A stretch of DNA of 64,000 bases from an uncultured Lachnospiraceae bacterium (GTDB lineage: Bacteria; Bacillota; Clostridia; Lachnospirales; Lachnospiraceae). The notes below the pieces were generated by a model, which saw nothing but the letters and a program-made list of their open reading frames with translations, had not been told where the DNA came from and searched no databases. The stretch is from the NCBI GenBank assembly GCA_934899185.1, contig CAKXYI010000001.1:614050-678049 (forward strand), written 5' to 3'. This document shows, in pieces, positions 44,790 through 57,274 of the stretch. The translations under genes and the position numbers were made by a program. How positions within the stretch are numbered: the first letter of the stretch is position 1; every line of letters starts with the position of its first letter.

Positions 44790-45764
44790 TCATTCTATAA
44801 ACAATTCCTGCTCACGAAACAGAGCATCTACGACTGATTGATAAAGGGCGATCCGCTCTGCCTTTTTGATCTTTTTTAAATATTTGTCCGGGTTCGTAAA
44901 GGACATCCCCAGATAGAACCATAATTCCTTCATCCGAAAGAGGGTATTACGATCTCCCGACATGATCTGCATATAGTTTTGTAAGATCTCCTGATGAAAG
45001 GCATAGAGTCGGTCTTTGTTCTCCTGCATATGATCGCGCGTCGCATCACCAGTCAGTCTCTCTACATCCCCCGCCATCTGGCACATTTCAGTCAAAAAGG
45101 GATTGTTCAAAAGCCCCCGCCCCAACATGACGCGATCCAGTTCCGGGAAATGATCTTTCAACTCTTGTAAATCCCCTGCAGAGCAGACGTCCCCATTATA
45201 GCAAAGCCTCTGCCCGCTCTCTTCCATCGCATAAGAAAAGGCATTGAGCCGCGGCTTTCCCGTATAAAAATCCTTGCGCACCCTTGGATGGATAATGAGT
45301 TCTTCCAAGGGATATTTCTCATAGACCGCCAGAATTTCCTGCCATTCGTCCTCATCTTCCATGCCGATCCGCGTCTTGACCGAGATCCTGCCATCATAAG
45401 CGGCAAAAATCTCATATAAGAAGCGATCCAAGGTCTCCGGGTCTTCCAAAAGACCCGCGCCCCGCCCTTTTGCAACGACCGTCCCAGACGGACAACCCAC
45501 ATTGAGATTGATGACATCATAGCCATAGTTTTCCAGTTCCTCTGCGACTGCAAGAAAATCCGCACTCCGGTTGGTCAGGATCTGCGGGATCAGACACAGT
45601 CCCTGATTGTGGTCGGGCAAAATATCATTCCGTTCCCGACTGCTCATCTTTTTATTTGCGATGAATGGTGTAAAGTAGCGGTCCATGGGCGCAAAGAACT
45701 TATGATAGGCATTGCGGTAGACATAGCCCGTCAGCCCTTCCATGGGTGCCATGTAATATTTCAT
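44790..45764 (-). CDS. tRNA-dihydrouridine synthase
   Basis: 324-residue FMN enzyme reducing uridines in the tRNA D-loop. Family marks: MAPMEGLTGYVYR, catalytic Cys91 in NVGCPSGTV, SVKTRIG, NGDVCS and MLGRGLLNNPF. Monocistronic. Which uridine position it modifies cannot be judged. Confidence 0.92.
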   Translation of the reverse strand: MKYYMAPMEGLTGYVYRNAYHKFFAPMDRYFTPFIANKKMSSRERNDILPDHNQGLCLIPQILTNRSADFLAVAEELENYGYDVINLNVGCPSGTVVAKGRGAGLLEDPETLDRFLYEIFAAYDGRISVKTRIGMEDEDEWQEILAVYEKYPLEELIIHPRVRKDFYTGKPRLNAFSYAMEESGQRLCYNGDVCSAGDLQELKDHFPELDRVMLGRGLLNNPFLTEMCQMAGDVERLTGDATRDHMQENKDRLYAFHQEILQNYMQIMSGDRNTLFRMKELWFYLGMSFTNPDKYLKKIKKAERIALYQSVVDALFREQELFIE

Positions 45765-45842
45765 CGGTAAGTTTCTCCTCTGTCTTGTTCATATTATTAT
45801 ACACTGAAAACACAAAATTTACCGCCCCAGATTCTTCTTCTG

Positions 45843-45851
45843 TGCTATAAT
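45843..45851 (+). promoter_or_regulatory. M20 peptidase extended -10
   Basis: TGCTATAAT at 45843-45851 is an extended -10 element about 60 bases upstream of the peptidase start; no convincing -35. Confidence 0.45.
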
Positions 45852-45914
45852 TGCCCTATTATCCAGAAATATTATAAAGGCTTATTGTAAACATTAATAA
45901 ATGAGGTGATAGAT

Positions 45915-48583
<2,669 letters not shown>

Positions 48584-48670
48584 CTATTCTTGCTATGGAT
48601 TATTTTTCCACAGATCGAGTATTTTATTCCCAAATAGGATTTTCGGTTCCTCCGGAATGTATAGCAACAG

Positions 48671-48709
48671 AAAAACGGCTACAAATGGCATTGCGCCATC
48701 CATAGCCGT
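48671..48709 (-). terminator. Terminator of the transketolase operon
   Basis: ACGGCTA (48675-48681) pairs with TAGCCGT (48703-48709), with an inner ATGGC/GCCAT stem, followed by TTTTT on the minus strand. Confidence 0.85.
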
Positions 48710-48734
48710 CTGTGTGATCTTATTTGATTCTATC

Positions 48735-49673
48735 TTACAAAAATGCCTTAATCTTCTTGTAGATGCCTGCTGCATCCAACTCATATTTCTCAAGAAGTTT
48801 TACGGCTGGACCGGACTCACCAAAACGATCCTCTACACCAATACGGAGTAACTTTGCAGGCTGCTTTTCTGCGATCACTTCTGCAACGGCACTGCCAAGT
48901 CCACCGATGATGGAGTGCTCCTCAACGGTTACGACCTTGCCGGTCTTTGCTGCGGACTGCACCACCAGATCTGCATCCAAAGGCTTGATGGTATGCATAT
49001 TGATGACTTCAACGCTGATACCGTCTGCTTCCAACTGCTCTGCTGCTGCAAGGGATTCTGCTACTTCAAGACCTGTTGCAATGATGGTAAGATCTGTACC
49101 CTCTTTTAATACAACGCCCTTGCCGATCTCAAACTTGTAATCCTCTCTGTCGTTGATGACAGGCACTGCCAGACGACCAAAACGAAGATATACCGGACCT
49201 TCCATCTCATAGGCTGCCTTGACTGCCGCCTTTGCCTCAACATCATCGGATGGATTGATGATGGTCATACCAGGAATGGTACGCATGAGAGCGATATCCT
49301 CGTTGCACTGGTGGGTTGCACCATCTTCTCCAACAGAGATACCGGCGTGTGTAGCACCGATCTTTACGTTCAGGTGCGGATATCCAACAGAGTTGCGGAT
49401 CTGCTCAAAGGTACGTCCTGCTGCAAACATTGCAAAACTCGAGCAGAATGGCACCTTGCCTGTGCTGGCAAGACCTGCTGCAATACCGATCATATTTGCC
49501 TCGGCGATACCACAGTCAATGTGGCGTTCCGGGAATTCTTTCTTAAAAATACCTGTCTTAGTAGCGGCTGCAAGGTCTGCATCCAGAACTACTAAATTCT
49601 CATGTTCTCTACCAAGACTTGCTAGAGCATTACCATAACTATCTCTTGTCGCGATCTTCTTTACTTCTGACAT
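48735..49673 (-). CDS. Transketolase, C-terminal subunit
   Basis: 312 residues covering the pyrimidine-binding and C-terminal domains: LVVLDADLAAATKTG, DCGIAEANMIGIAAGLA (catalytic Glu), INPSDDVEA and VVTVEEHSIIGGLGSAV. With the N-terminal subunit it moves two-carbon units in the pentose phosphate pathway using thiamine diphosphate. The two genes overlap by 13 bases. Confidence 0.93.
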   Translation of the reverse strand: MSEVKKIATRDSYGNALASLGREHENLVVLDADLAAATKTGIFKKEFPERHIDCGIAEANMIGIAAGLASTGKVPFCSSFAMFAAGRTFEQIRNSVGYPHLNVKIGATHAGISVGEDGATHQCNEDIALMRTIPGMTIINPSDDVEAKAAVKAAYEMEGPVYLRFGRLAVPVINDREDYKFEIGKGVVLKEGTDLTIIATGLEVAESLAAAEQLEADGISVEVINMHTIKPLDADLVVQSAAKTGKVVTVEEHSIIGGLGSAVAEVIAEKQPAKLLRIGVEDRFGESGPAVKLLEKYELDAAGIYKKIKAFL

Positions 49674-50500
49674 AATGCTTCCTCCGCCTTCTTTAATTCT
49701 TCCACTGCAATCGCATACTCCTCGTCATTTGGAGCCTTTCCATGCCAGCCTACTGCATTTTCCATATAAGAAACGCCCTTGCCCTTGACTGTCTTCATGA
49801 CAATAGCGGTCGGCATTCCCTTGGTCTCTCTTGCCTCCTTGAAGGCTGCGCGAAGTTGGTCAAAATCATTGCCATCCTCGACTGGGATCACATGGAAATT
49901 GAATGCTGCAAACTTGTCTGTGATCGGATATGGAGAATTGACTTCCTCGATCGTTCCGTCGATCTGCAGATTATTGTTATCTACAATGACACAAAGATTG
50001 TCCAGGTGATGTGAACCGGCAAACATAGATGCCTCCCATACCTGTCCTTCCTGAATCTCGCCATCGCCCAGAAGCGTATATACACGGTAATCTTCCTTGG
50101 AAAGTTTTGCGGAAAGTGCCATACCTACAGCAACAGAAATGCCCTGTCCCAAAGATCCGCTGGAAGCGTCAACTCCCGGTGTATGCTGGATACATGGATG
50201 TCCTTGCAAATGGGATCCAATGTGACGAAGGGTCAAAAGATCCTCTACCGGGAAATATCCTCTGTTCGCAAGTGCTGCGTAAAGTCCCGGTGCGGTATGT
50301 CCCTTTGATAAAACAAAACGATCACGATCCGGCTTCTTTGGATCCTTTGGGTCGATATTCATCTCTTCAAAGTACAGATAAGTAAAGACCTCTGCCGCTG
50401 ATAAAGATCCGCCCGGATGTCCTGCTTTTGCAGCATGCACACCATCAATGATGCCCTTGCGGACTTTCACTGCTTCTTTTTGTAATTCAAGATTTGTCAT
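49661..50500 (-). CDS. Transketolase, N-terminal subunit
   Basis: 279 residues with the thiamine diphosphate motif GDGEIQEGQVWEA...VDNNNLQIDG and GHPGGSLSAAEVFTYLY. Start at ATG 50500, where GAGAGG precedes; longer frames lack a ribosome site. It forms one functional transketolase with the next gene. Confidence 0.94.
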   Translation of the reverse strand: MTNLELQKEAVKVRKGIIDGVHAAKAGHPGGSLSAAEVFTYLYFEEMNIDPKDPKKPDRDRFVLSKGHTAPGLYAALANRGYFPVEDLLTLRHIGSHLQGHPCIQHTPGVDASSGSLGQGISVAVGMALSAKLSKEDYRVYTLLGDGEIQEGQVWEASMFAGSHHLDNLCVIVDNNNLQIDGTIEEVNSPYPITDKFAAFNFHVIPVEDGNDFDQLRAAFKEARETKGMPTAIVMKTVKGKGVSYMENAVGWHGKAPNDEEYAIAVEELKKAEEALCQK

Positions 50501-50565
50501 TGCAATTATCCTCTCTCTATTTTTGTTAAGCCTTGTGGCTATCAATAAAGTTCCCGTACCAAAAA

Positions 50566-50620
50566 GGTCATAGAAAAACCTTACAGATAAGATTTTACTA
50601 TGACCCCATTTTATTATCAA
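50566..50620 (-). promoter_or_regulatory. Transketolase promoter with flanking inverted repeat
   Basis: TTGATA (50615-50620), 17-base spacer and TAAAAT (50592-50597) on the minus strand. GGTCATAG (50566-50573) and CTATGACC (50598-50605) are perfect 8-bp inverted arms bracketing the -10 and start point, a candidate operator. Confidence 0.65.
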
Positions 50621-50677
50621 TAGCAGAATTTATACATTTTTACGCAAATTTTTGAGTTTTCATGGGAAGTACGCACA

Positions 50678-52120
50678 CTATGCCAACTTGCACTCCTCAT
50701 CCAGTGTCACCAGGATAATATTCTTGATCGTGGAAGCAACCGTCTCTACATTTTCATGGAAACGGTCCTTGGCGCAGACCACATAAAAGGCATCCCCCTC
50801 ACGATGCATCTGCTTGGTCTTTTCGATCATGGACTTGACCTCTGCAACCTCGATCTCACGCTGTTCATAGAAACACAGGGTGAAGATCGTCGCACTCTTG
50901 CCCTCGGTCTTACCAAGCGATACCACGTCAAAGCCATCTGTGGTGCCTGCCTCATCATCATTGGTCCACCAGTTACCGGAACGCTCGATCGTAAACGGCA
51001 TCTGCCCTCTGCGGCTACATTCTTCCAGATGTTCTCTGCTCATAGAAATGAATACCTGCTGCATGAAATTATCAAGATCCGGTGCAATATAGGTATTCCA
51101 CAAAATCTCCCACTCTCCTGCTACATAAAGATCCATATGTGGCACGATAAAGCGATACCAAAATACCGTATTGCTATTGACGATAGAATAACGCGTTTTT
51201 TTGCGGTTGGTCTCCTCTGTGATCGCCGTCTGCTTTGTGACAACTCCGATCGACATCAGGGCATTCAGATAAGGAACAACAACATCCTTTGGCTTGCCAA
51301 CCTCAACGGATAACTGGTTGACACGATTCCTGCCCTGCGCCATCGCCGACAAAATGCAGTTGTAATAGGACAACTCCCTGAGTTCCATCCCCATGACCTG
51401 CTCCGGCAAAAGTGCTGCCTGTCCCGGACTTCCGGCAAAGATGGCTGCTGCTGCATCCTTGACTGACTTTCCCTGCATACGCAGGATCTGCGCCGGAATA
51501 CCACCACTGATACCATAGTAAAGTGCCAGATCTTCCCCTGCCGCCTCTGGGAAAAACTGCTTGGTCTCCAAAAAATCCATCCCTGTCAGATGCAGATGCA
51601 GATCGATCCTATCTTTCCATCTGGCTTTCTTTCCATAGAGATACTTCTCCATCAAAAGAAAGGCATCTCCGCAAAGGATCACCTTGATCGGAAGATCCTG
51701 CCATTTTCTTGTGACATAGGAAAAGAATACCTCATCAAATGCAGCATCCGCCTTGACAAAATTCGGATACTGGTCGATCACAAGCAAAAGTTTTTCCTGC
51801 TTTGCCGTTTCTGTAATGGCATCTAACAATGTCTCTAATTGCCACTCAGCCTTCTCTTCCTTATCTGCTTTTGATACCGCATCCGTACCCGCTCCACTGG
51901 TCAAGCCTGCCTTTGCCAATACCTGCGCAAACATAGAAAGTTCCTGCTTTCCTGTCGTCTCATAGGCGCAAAAATAGATCGCTTTCTTATCCTCGGCAAA
52001 ATGACGCAAAAGCGTCGTCTTTCCCATACCAAGCGCACCTGTCACACAGGCAATCGCCTCTTTATCTCCTTCGTAAAAAGCGTTCAACGCTTCTAATTCT
52101 TTCTTTCGTCCAATAAACAT
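50678..52120 (-). CDS. AAA-family ATPase with DUF234-like C-terminus
   Basis: About 480 residues. N-terminal ATPase with MFIGRKKELEALNAFY, Walker A TGALGMGKTTLL and Walker B LLLVIDQYP, then a winged-helix and DUF234-like end (FWYRFIVPHMDLYVAGEWEILW). This archaeal/bacterial family is widespread and uncharacterised. The ATG at 52120 gives the usual family N-terminus but lacks a strong ribosome site; an ATG at 52183 is the alternative. Monocistronic. Confidence 0.85.
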   Translation of the reverse strand: MFIGRKKELEALNAFYEGDKEAIACVTGALGMGKTTLLRHFAEDKKAIYFCAYETTGKQELSMFAQVLAKAGLTSGAGTDAVSKADKEEKAEWQLETLLDAITETAKQEKLLLVIDQYPNFVKADAAFDEVFFSYVTRKWQDLPIKVILCGDAFLLMEKYLYGKKARWKDRIDLHLHLTGMDFLETKQFFPEAAGEDLALYYGISGGIPAQILRMQGKSVKDAAAAIFAGSPGQAALLPEQVMGMELRELSYYNCILSAMAQGRNRVNQLSVEVGKPKDVVVPYLNALMSIGVVTKQTAITEETNRKKTRYSIVNSNTVFWYRFIVPHMDLYVAGEWEILWNTYIAPDLDNFMQQVFISMSREHLEECSRRGQMPFTIERSGNWWTNDDEAGTTDGFDVVSLGKTEGKSATIFTLCFYEQREIEVAEVKSMIEKTKQMHREGDAFYVVCAKDRFHENVETVASTIKNIILVTLDEECKLA

Positions 52121-52356
52121 CTGTCTGCTTTCGTCTCCCCGAAATTCTTCTGTATAAAGTAAAATCTGTCGTATCTCATGCAAAGTTCCAAGATGCGACA
52201 GATTTTATTGTAATACGTTTCAACTATGCTTGCAATGCCTTTTGGACAATTAAAAAAACTAGTAGTTTTGCAGGGCTTTCACCTACAAGATGTGGGGGTG
52301 TGGTACTTTATACAGGTTCGTTTTCAGATTAATCCACAATTTAACTCCTCATCTTT

Positions 52357-52755
52357 TTACTCTTCTTGCGTAAATCTTAGAAGATACCCATCTGGATCCT
52401 GTATCAAAAACTCTTTCTGCTCAATATCTTCTCCATTAGATTCATATTTACTTGTCAGTAGTGGACGATATAATGGATATTGAAAATATATGATTTTGCG
52501 ATATAAAGTCTCGATATCCTCTATCTCGATAGATAGGTTTATCCCCCGTCCCAATGGATAAACCATTTCAGCGACATTCCAACCATCCTCATGCATTTCC
52601 TCAAACATGATCTGTGATCCTTCCAAAGACAAAAACATAAACTTATCTTCTTGTCTTTCATACTCCAGTTCAAACCCTAGCACATCTACATAAAATTCTC
52701 GTGTTCTCTCAATATCCCTCACTGTTAATTCCGGTATCAATTTGTTAAATTCCAC
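52357..52755 (-). CDS. VOC-superfamily (glyoxalase/bleomycin-resistance-like) protein
   Basis: About 132 residues with paired beta-alpha-beta-beta-beta units (LIPELTVRDIERTREFYVDVLGFELEYER, then QDPDGYLLRF). Members bind metal and isomerise or sequester small molecules. The start is GTG at 52755: AAGGAGG lies 7 bases before it, while longer frames run into the XRE gene. Confidence 0.88.
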   Translation of the reverse strand: MEFNKLIPELTVRDIERTREFYVDVLGFELEYERQEDKFMFLSLEGSQIMFEEMHEDGWNVAEMVYPLGRGINLSIEIEDIETLYRKIIYFQYPLYRPLLTSKYESNGEDIEQKEFLIQDPDGYLLRFTQEE

Positions 52756-52759
52756 TCGT

Positions 52760-53227
52760 TTACCTCCTTGTCGCCCGAAAAACTGCCCCATTGGTAGCAC
52801 TCACAAATATTTCTGTCAGGGTGAGCAATCCCACCAGTAGTGCGCGCATTTTTATACTATCCACATAATAACAGACAACAGCAATTCCTATACAACATGT
52901 GACGGCAGACAAGATCAGGGCTATCACGCTATATGTCTTCATCTCCAGACTCTTTCCCCGAAAAACTTCAAGTGCATTTTCGGCTACTTCTTTACACTCT
53001 AATGTTTCTTGCCTGCCATCCTTTTTGGCGGCAAATAATTCAGCACTTGTAATCCCCAATGCTTCTGCCAAGACATCAAACAATCCAAGATCAGGGAAAC
53101 CTACGCCTCTTTCCCAGCGACTGATCGCCTTATCCGTCACCCCTACCTTCGCTCCAAGTTCTGCCTGTGTCATATGCAGTTCCTTGCGACGATTTGCGAT
53201 AAATTTCCCCATCTCTTTTGCATTCAT
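52760..53227 (-). CDS. XRE-family regulator with two TM helices
   Basis: 155 residues. N-terminal Cro/C1 helix-turn-helix (IANRRKELHMTQAELGAKVGVTDKAISRWERG, residues ~9-40) followed by a linker and two C-terminal TM helices (~100-118, 127-145). Membrane tethering suggests a signal-released or stress-linked regulator. It ends 4 bases before the VOC start, so they are co-translated. Confidence 0.86.
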   Translation of the reverse strand: MNAKEMGKFIANRRKELHMTQAELGAKVGVTDKAISRWERGVGFPDLGLFDVLAEALGITSAELFAAKKDGRQETLECKEVAENALEVFRGKSLEMKTYSVIALILSAVTCCIGIAVVCYYVDSIKMRALLVGLLTLTEIFVSATNGAVFRATRR

Positions 53228-53402
53228 ATTCTCTCTCCCTTATACTATCCACCCAACGACAAGTGTCACTCGCCATACATCAACCGGATCTTTTCTATCA
53301 TCATTATATAATCATACGTCTGATTTTGCACTCTACGAATCATTTACCTGCCCGATTTTCACATTTTATGAGCCAGTTTTTTACATTTTTTCACATTTCA
53401 TG

Positions 53403-53433
53403 AAAAAAGAGACTGGCGTCTGCCAGTCTCTTT
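53403..53433 (-). terminator. Terminator beside the radical SAM gene
   Basis: AAAGAGACTGGC (53406-53417) pairs perfectly with GCCAGTCTCTTT over a 4-base loop and is followed on the minus strand by TTT. Confidence 0.85.
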
Positions 53434-53477
53434 CCGGGTTGGGCTGTTATATATTTCAAATAATATAACCAATTTAA

Positions 53478-54977
53478 TTACTGAATGTCCTCATCTCTGA
53501 GTCCATTAGATCCGTCTGCATGCTCGAATGCTGCAAGTTCCGGATGCTCTTTCTTTTCTTCTGTATAGTTCTCGTAAGAAGGCTTCTTGTGCTTCTGCTC
53601 TGCCCAGATACGATCTGCAACAGGTCCCCACTCTTCTGCATAGTGATCACACTTAGAGCAAAGATGCTCAACGGTCTCTTCTGCCTCAGCGTTTGTTCCC
53701 TTGGCGCCGGTCTTGTTTACCATTTCTCTTAAGAGCTGTGGATTCTCAAGCATCGGGCATGGACGCAGGTGGTTTCTGTTAAATGGCTGTCCTTCATGGT
53801 ATGCCTTGAAAAGTGGGCTCTGTAACATCTCAAGGATTGACTTGTCATGGATGTTAGAGTCTGAGAAGTGGATAAATACGCAAGGCTCTGCATCACCCTG
53901 TGCATTAATGTGGAAGTAGTTACGTCCACCGGCGATACATCCACCAACAAATTCTCCGTCGTTCTGGAAGTCCATTGGGAAGAATCCGATATCATTGTCT
54001 CCGGTACGAACCCAACGAATCTTCTTGATGATCTCTTCACGCTGCTCTAAAGTAGGCATCAATTCCGGTGCTGCGTTCTGTCCTACCGGCATGTAATGGA
54101 AGTAGAATCCGAAACGAGCGCCCTTGTCAGCGATGAAACGTAAGAACTTCTCATCGGTAACTGCCTCAACGTTGTCTCTGGTATAGCAGATAGAAGTACC
54201 AAATACGATACCGTATTCCTTCAAAAGATCCATTGCCTTCATAACTGCTGCATAATGTCCGTCTCCACGACGTCCATCGTTTGTCTCAGGTGTTCCTTCG
54301 ATAGAAAGAAGGAATGTAATATTTCCAAGTTCTACAATCTTCTGGCATAACTCTTCATCGATCAATGTAGAGTTAGAGAAAAGACCAAACATACAATCGT
54401 TATGCTTCTCAGCAAGTTTTAAAATATCAGCCTTACGAACGGTAGGTTCTCCACCTGTCATAAAGTAAAGATACGTTCCAAGTTCCTTACCCTGTGTAAC
54501 GATCTTATCCATGTCTTCATATGACATGTTGTTCTTGTGACCATATGTACCAGACCAGCATCCTACACAATGCAGGTTACATGCGTCTGTCGGATCAAAC
54601 AGGATCAGCCAAGGAATATTACAGTTGTACTTCTCACGGTTTGCTCTGATCGTCTTTGTTCCACGGAAAAATGCTTCATATCCTAAATTCAGAAGGAATT
54701 TCTTAGCATAGTTCGGGTTTGTCTCATCCAAAACACGGTTCACAAATTTTACCCATCTGTTGTCCGGATTCTTTACATACTCTCTAACCTTATCCAGTGT
54801 TGCCTTATCTGTGCCCTCTCCCCAGAAAGCCTCTGCCTTGTCAATAAGATTAAGGAATGTTTCCTGTCTTTTTGCGATATCGTCTGTCTTTGTCAACTTA
54901 CCAACGATACCATTGACCATTATCTCAAAAGCTTTTCTTTCTGCTTTGTGCTGTGCGTTTTCAACTAATGAAGCCAT
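53478..54977 (-). CDS. Radical SAM protein
   Basis: 499 residues. The [4Fe-4S] radical SAM site is CNLHCVGCW (CX3CX2C) near residue 130, followed by FMTGGEP and a SPASM/twitch-like Cys-rich C-terminal region (CIAGG, CVFIHFS, CPMLENP, CSKCDHYAEEW). The first ~110 residues are a helical extension. Such proteins catalyse radical chemistry on peptides, lipids or tRNA. No peptide substrate gene is adjacent, so the reaction is unknown. Monocistronic. Confidence 0.87.
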   Translation of the reverse strand: MASLVENAQHKAERKAFEIMVNGIVGKLTKTDDIAKRQETFLNLIDKAEAFWGEGTDKATLDKVREYVKNPDNRWVKFVNRVLDETNPNYAKKFLLNLGYEAFFRGTKTIRANREKYNCNIPWLILFDPTDACNLHCVGCWSGTYGHKNNMSYEDMDKIVTQGKELGTYLYFMTGGEPTVRKADILKLAEKHNDCMFGLFSNSTLIDEELCQKIVELGNITFLLSIEGTPETNDGRRGDGHYAAVMKAMDLLKEYGIVFGTSICYTRDNVEAVTDEKFLRFIADKGARFGFYFHYMPVGQNAAPELMPTLEQREEIIKKIRWVRTGDNDIGFFPMDFQNDGEFVGGCIAGGRNYFHINAQGDAEPCVFIHFSDSNIHDKSILEMLQSPLFKAYHEGQPFNRNHLRPCPMLENPQLLREMVNKTGAKGTNAEAEETVEHLCSKCDHYAEEWGPVADRIWAEQKHKKPSYENYTEEKKEHPELAAFEHADGSNGLRDEDIQ

Positions 54978-55132
54978 GCTAACTTCCTCCCTCTTTTTCT
55001 TCTTTGTCTTTTACCTTTGCTAGTATAAGAAATAACGTGGTTTTTTGACATATACAATAGATTTTCTGTGTATGGTCGCATTATACATTTTCGCGAATTT
55101 GTATATCTGACTTGACAAAATCTATACTTTGT

Positions 55133-55161
55133 TTGCCACATTTTGTTTGTTCAAGTATAAT
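55133..55161 (+). promoter_or_regulatory. Promoter of the phospholipase-C-like gene
   Basis: TTGCCA (55133-55138), a 17-base spacer and TATAAT (55156-55161) form a near-consensus promoter 48 bases upstream of the start. Confidence 0.75.
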
Positions 55162-55208
55162 TAAAGTATAAATCTAAGTGCTCATAACAGCGGAAAGGAG
55201 CGCATACT

Positions 55209-56183
55209 ATGCCAGGATTCGCTTCACATTATCTTTTTGGACAACAATCACTTTCACATCTTAAGGAAGATCAGGAATATCATATCCTGTCCTTACATCC
55301 ACATGCCTATAATCTGGGCTTGCAGGGACCGGATATTTTCTATTATTACCTGCCGGCATGGCTGCTTTATGACCACAATGCTGCCAGCCTGATCCATGTA
55401 TCATTTTCCCTGCGCTTTTTTATCGCTATGTTAGATGCCCGGAATAAATTGTCCTCGCATAGCGAACGCATCATTGCGGACGCTTACATCTGCGGATTTT
55501 TAGGACACTATACGCTTGACACCTACTGTCATCCATACATCTTTGACCGGACACACCATTTACAGAATAAAGACCGCAATGGCGGACTCTATGATTTTGG
55601 TCGCCATGTCTTTTTGGAAACCGGCATCGATCAGGAAATGATCTCGCATTTTCTGCATTGCAAGCCGACAGATTTTCGCCCGGGAGATACCATTGCCCTT
55701 TCTAAAAAGGAAAGCCGTGTGATCGCCAAGGTCTTATCTTTTGCCCTTGCAAATGTTTTCCCGGATGCAACCATGCCAAAATGGCAGATCCGTGGTGCCT
55801 TTCATGCCATGAAGACAGAATCCCGTCTGATGCATGACCCGACTGGCATCAAGAAAAGGCTTGTCCGCCGTTTGGAAGCCATTTTTGTAAAGGTTCCCGT
55901 CATTTCGCCTATGATCCCAAGTGACACGATCTACGCCTACAAGGATCCCTGCAATTTCCGCCACAAGACATGGCACAATCCTTGGAATCCTGACCAAAAG
56001 CGTACCGAAAGTCTTTATGATCTCTTTGATCTGGCGGCTCCGGTTTTCGCAGACCGCATACATGCTTACTTTGGTGCCGTCTGTGAGCGCGCCGATGTCT
56101 CCATGGAAGATATTTACCACGCCAGAAATACCTTTATGGAAGAACACGGCGATTTATCTTATAATACGGGACTTCCATTATAG
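55209..56183 (+). CDS. Zinc-dependent phospholipase C-family protein
   Basis: 324 residues. N-terminal MPGFASHYLFGQQSL, then QGPDIFYYYLP and FLGHYTLDTYCHPYI, with the His/Asp pattern of the zinc-dependent phospholipase C fold (pfam00882). Members are mostly cytoplasmic and uncharacterised in Clostridia. Stop overlaps the convergent GNAT gene by 6 bases. Confidence 0.85.
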   Translation: MPGFASHYLFGQQSLSHLKEDQEYHILSLHPHAYNLGLQGPDIFYYYLPAWLLYDHNAASLIHVSFSLRFFIAMLDARNKLSSHSERIIADAYICGFLGHYTLDTYCHPYIFDRTHHLQNKDRNGGLYDFGRHVFLETGIDQEMISHFLHCKPTDFRPGDTIALSKKESRVIAKVLSFALANVFPDATMPKWQIRGAFHAMKTESRLMHDPTGIKKRLVRRLEAIFVKVPVISPMIPSDTIYAYKDPCNFRHKTWHNPWNPDQKRTESLYDLFDLAAPVFADRIHAYFGAVCERADVSMEDIYHARNTFMEEHGDLSYNTGLPL

Positions 56184-56594
56184 GTACTTCCTCATCCAGG
56201 TGTGCGGACAGCCTTGGATGTCCTCTATCTCTCCGTATGCCTGATATCCTGCTTTTTCGTAAAAGCCTCTTGCCTGACACTGGGCATGAAGAATCATTTC
56301 TCCTGCCCCTTTTTCTTTCGCGGCTTTTTCTGCATCCTGCACGATCGCCAATCCCAGATCTTTTCCACGATATTCCTTTGACACGGCAAGCCTTCCTAAA
56401 ATATAAGTCCCACTCACCTCGCCCGGAAATATCCGGCAGGTTGCGACCGGCTTATCCGCATCAAGCAAGACAATATGTGTTGCAATGGCATCCATATCGT
56501 CAAATTCATCATCAAAGCCCTGCTCCTGACAAAAGACTTTCTGCCGGATCCGACTCGCTTCCTCCGGTAAATAATCGTATTTTTTTATCTGCAT
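56178..56594 (-). CDS. GNAT-family N-acetyltransferase
   Basis: 138 residues with the acetyl-CoA loop YRGKDLGLAIVQDAE and the strand ILHAQCQARGFYEKAGYQ, as in the ElaA/YiiD-like GNAT group. AAGGA lies 8 bases before the ATG. The acceptor is unknown. Confidence 0.88.
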   Translation of the reverse strand: MQIKKYDYLPEEASRIRQKVFCQEQGFDDEFDDMDAIATHIVLLDADKPVATCRIFPGEVSGTYILGRLAVSKEYRGKDLGLAIVQDAEKAAKEKGAGEMILHAQCQARGFYEKAGYQAYGEIEDIQGCPHTWMRKYL

Positions 56595-56622
56595 CTGTAT
56601 ATTCCTTCTTTATTTTAAATTA

Positions 56623-57210
56623 CTACTTTTTCAGATTCCCTTTTTCTATATGTTCCTGAATAATCTGATCTGTCACATCATATAGTTTTTCGGATCCCAG
56701 TGCAGTTTTTCTCTGTCTGCCATAGACCTGTTCAGCACTGACACCATGCTCTCGCCAATCGCCGCCGCCATTGCTGTTATTTAAAAGAAGCGGCTGCAGG
56801 TTATCCATGGCATGCGCAAACTTGGATTCCGGTGTTGAAAAATCTTCAAACTCATCAAACAATGCTACCAGCTCTTTTTTCTGATCCTCTGGCAAAAGAG
56901 AAAAGATACGTTCTTTTGCTGCATCTTCCCGTGCCTTTTGGGTCTTTAACCCTTCCGCATCATAGGCGTAAGTATCGCCTGCATCAATCTCCACAATATC
57001 GTGAATCAGACACATGAGCATGACTTTTGCGATATCCACAGGTTCGTTGGAATAGTCGCGCAAGAGATATGCCATGATCGCCATATGCCATGCGTGCTCC
57101 GAGTCATTCTCCCGCCTGCCATGTCCTGATAAATGGGTCTGGCGCAGAATATTTTTTTCTTTATCAATCTCTAAAATAAAATCCAATTGTTTTTTTAGTC
57201 TCTCATCCAT
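56623..57210 (-). CDS. HD-domain hydrolase (YfbR-like)
   Basis: 195 residues with HD motif: SGHGRRENDSEHAWHMA, CLIHDIVEID and a final Asp near residue 128 (FAHAMDNLQPLLL). The COG1896 group acts as 5'-deoxynucleotidases or related phosphohydrolases. GAGG precedes the ATG. Confidence 0.88.
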   Translation of the reverse strand: MDERLKKQLDFILEIDKEKNILRQTHLSGHGRRENDSEHAWHMAIMAYLLRDYSNEPVDIAKVMLMCLIHDIVEIDAGDTYAYDAEGLKTQKAREDAAKERIFSLLPEDQKKELVALFDEFEDFSTPESKFAHAMDNLQPLLLNNSNGGGDWREHGVSAEQVYGRQRKTALGSEKLYDVTDQIIQEHIEKGNLKK

Positions 57211-57274
57211 TGTTTTCCTCTTTTTTTAATCATTTCGCTATTCCCTGTGACTTCCAAATGCAAGATACCCAGAG

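Noticed and set aside
50678..52120. AAA ATPase as part of a defence island
   Set aside because: No nuclease, toxin or other defence gene is adjacent; this ATPase family is common and scattered.
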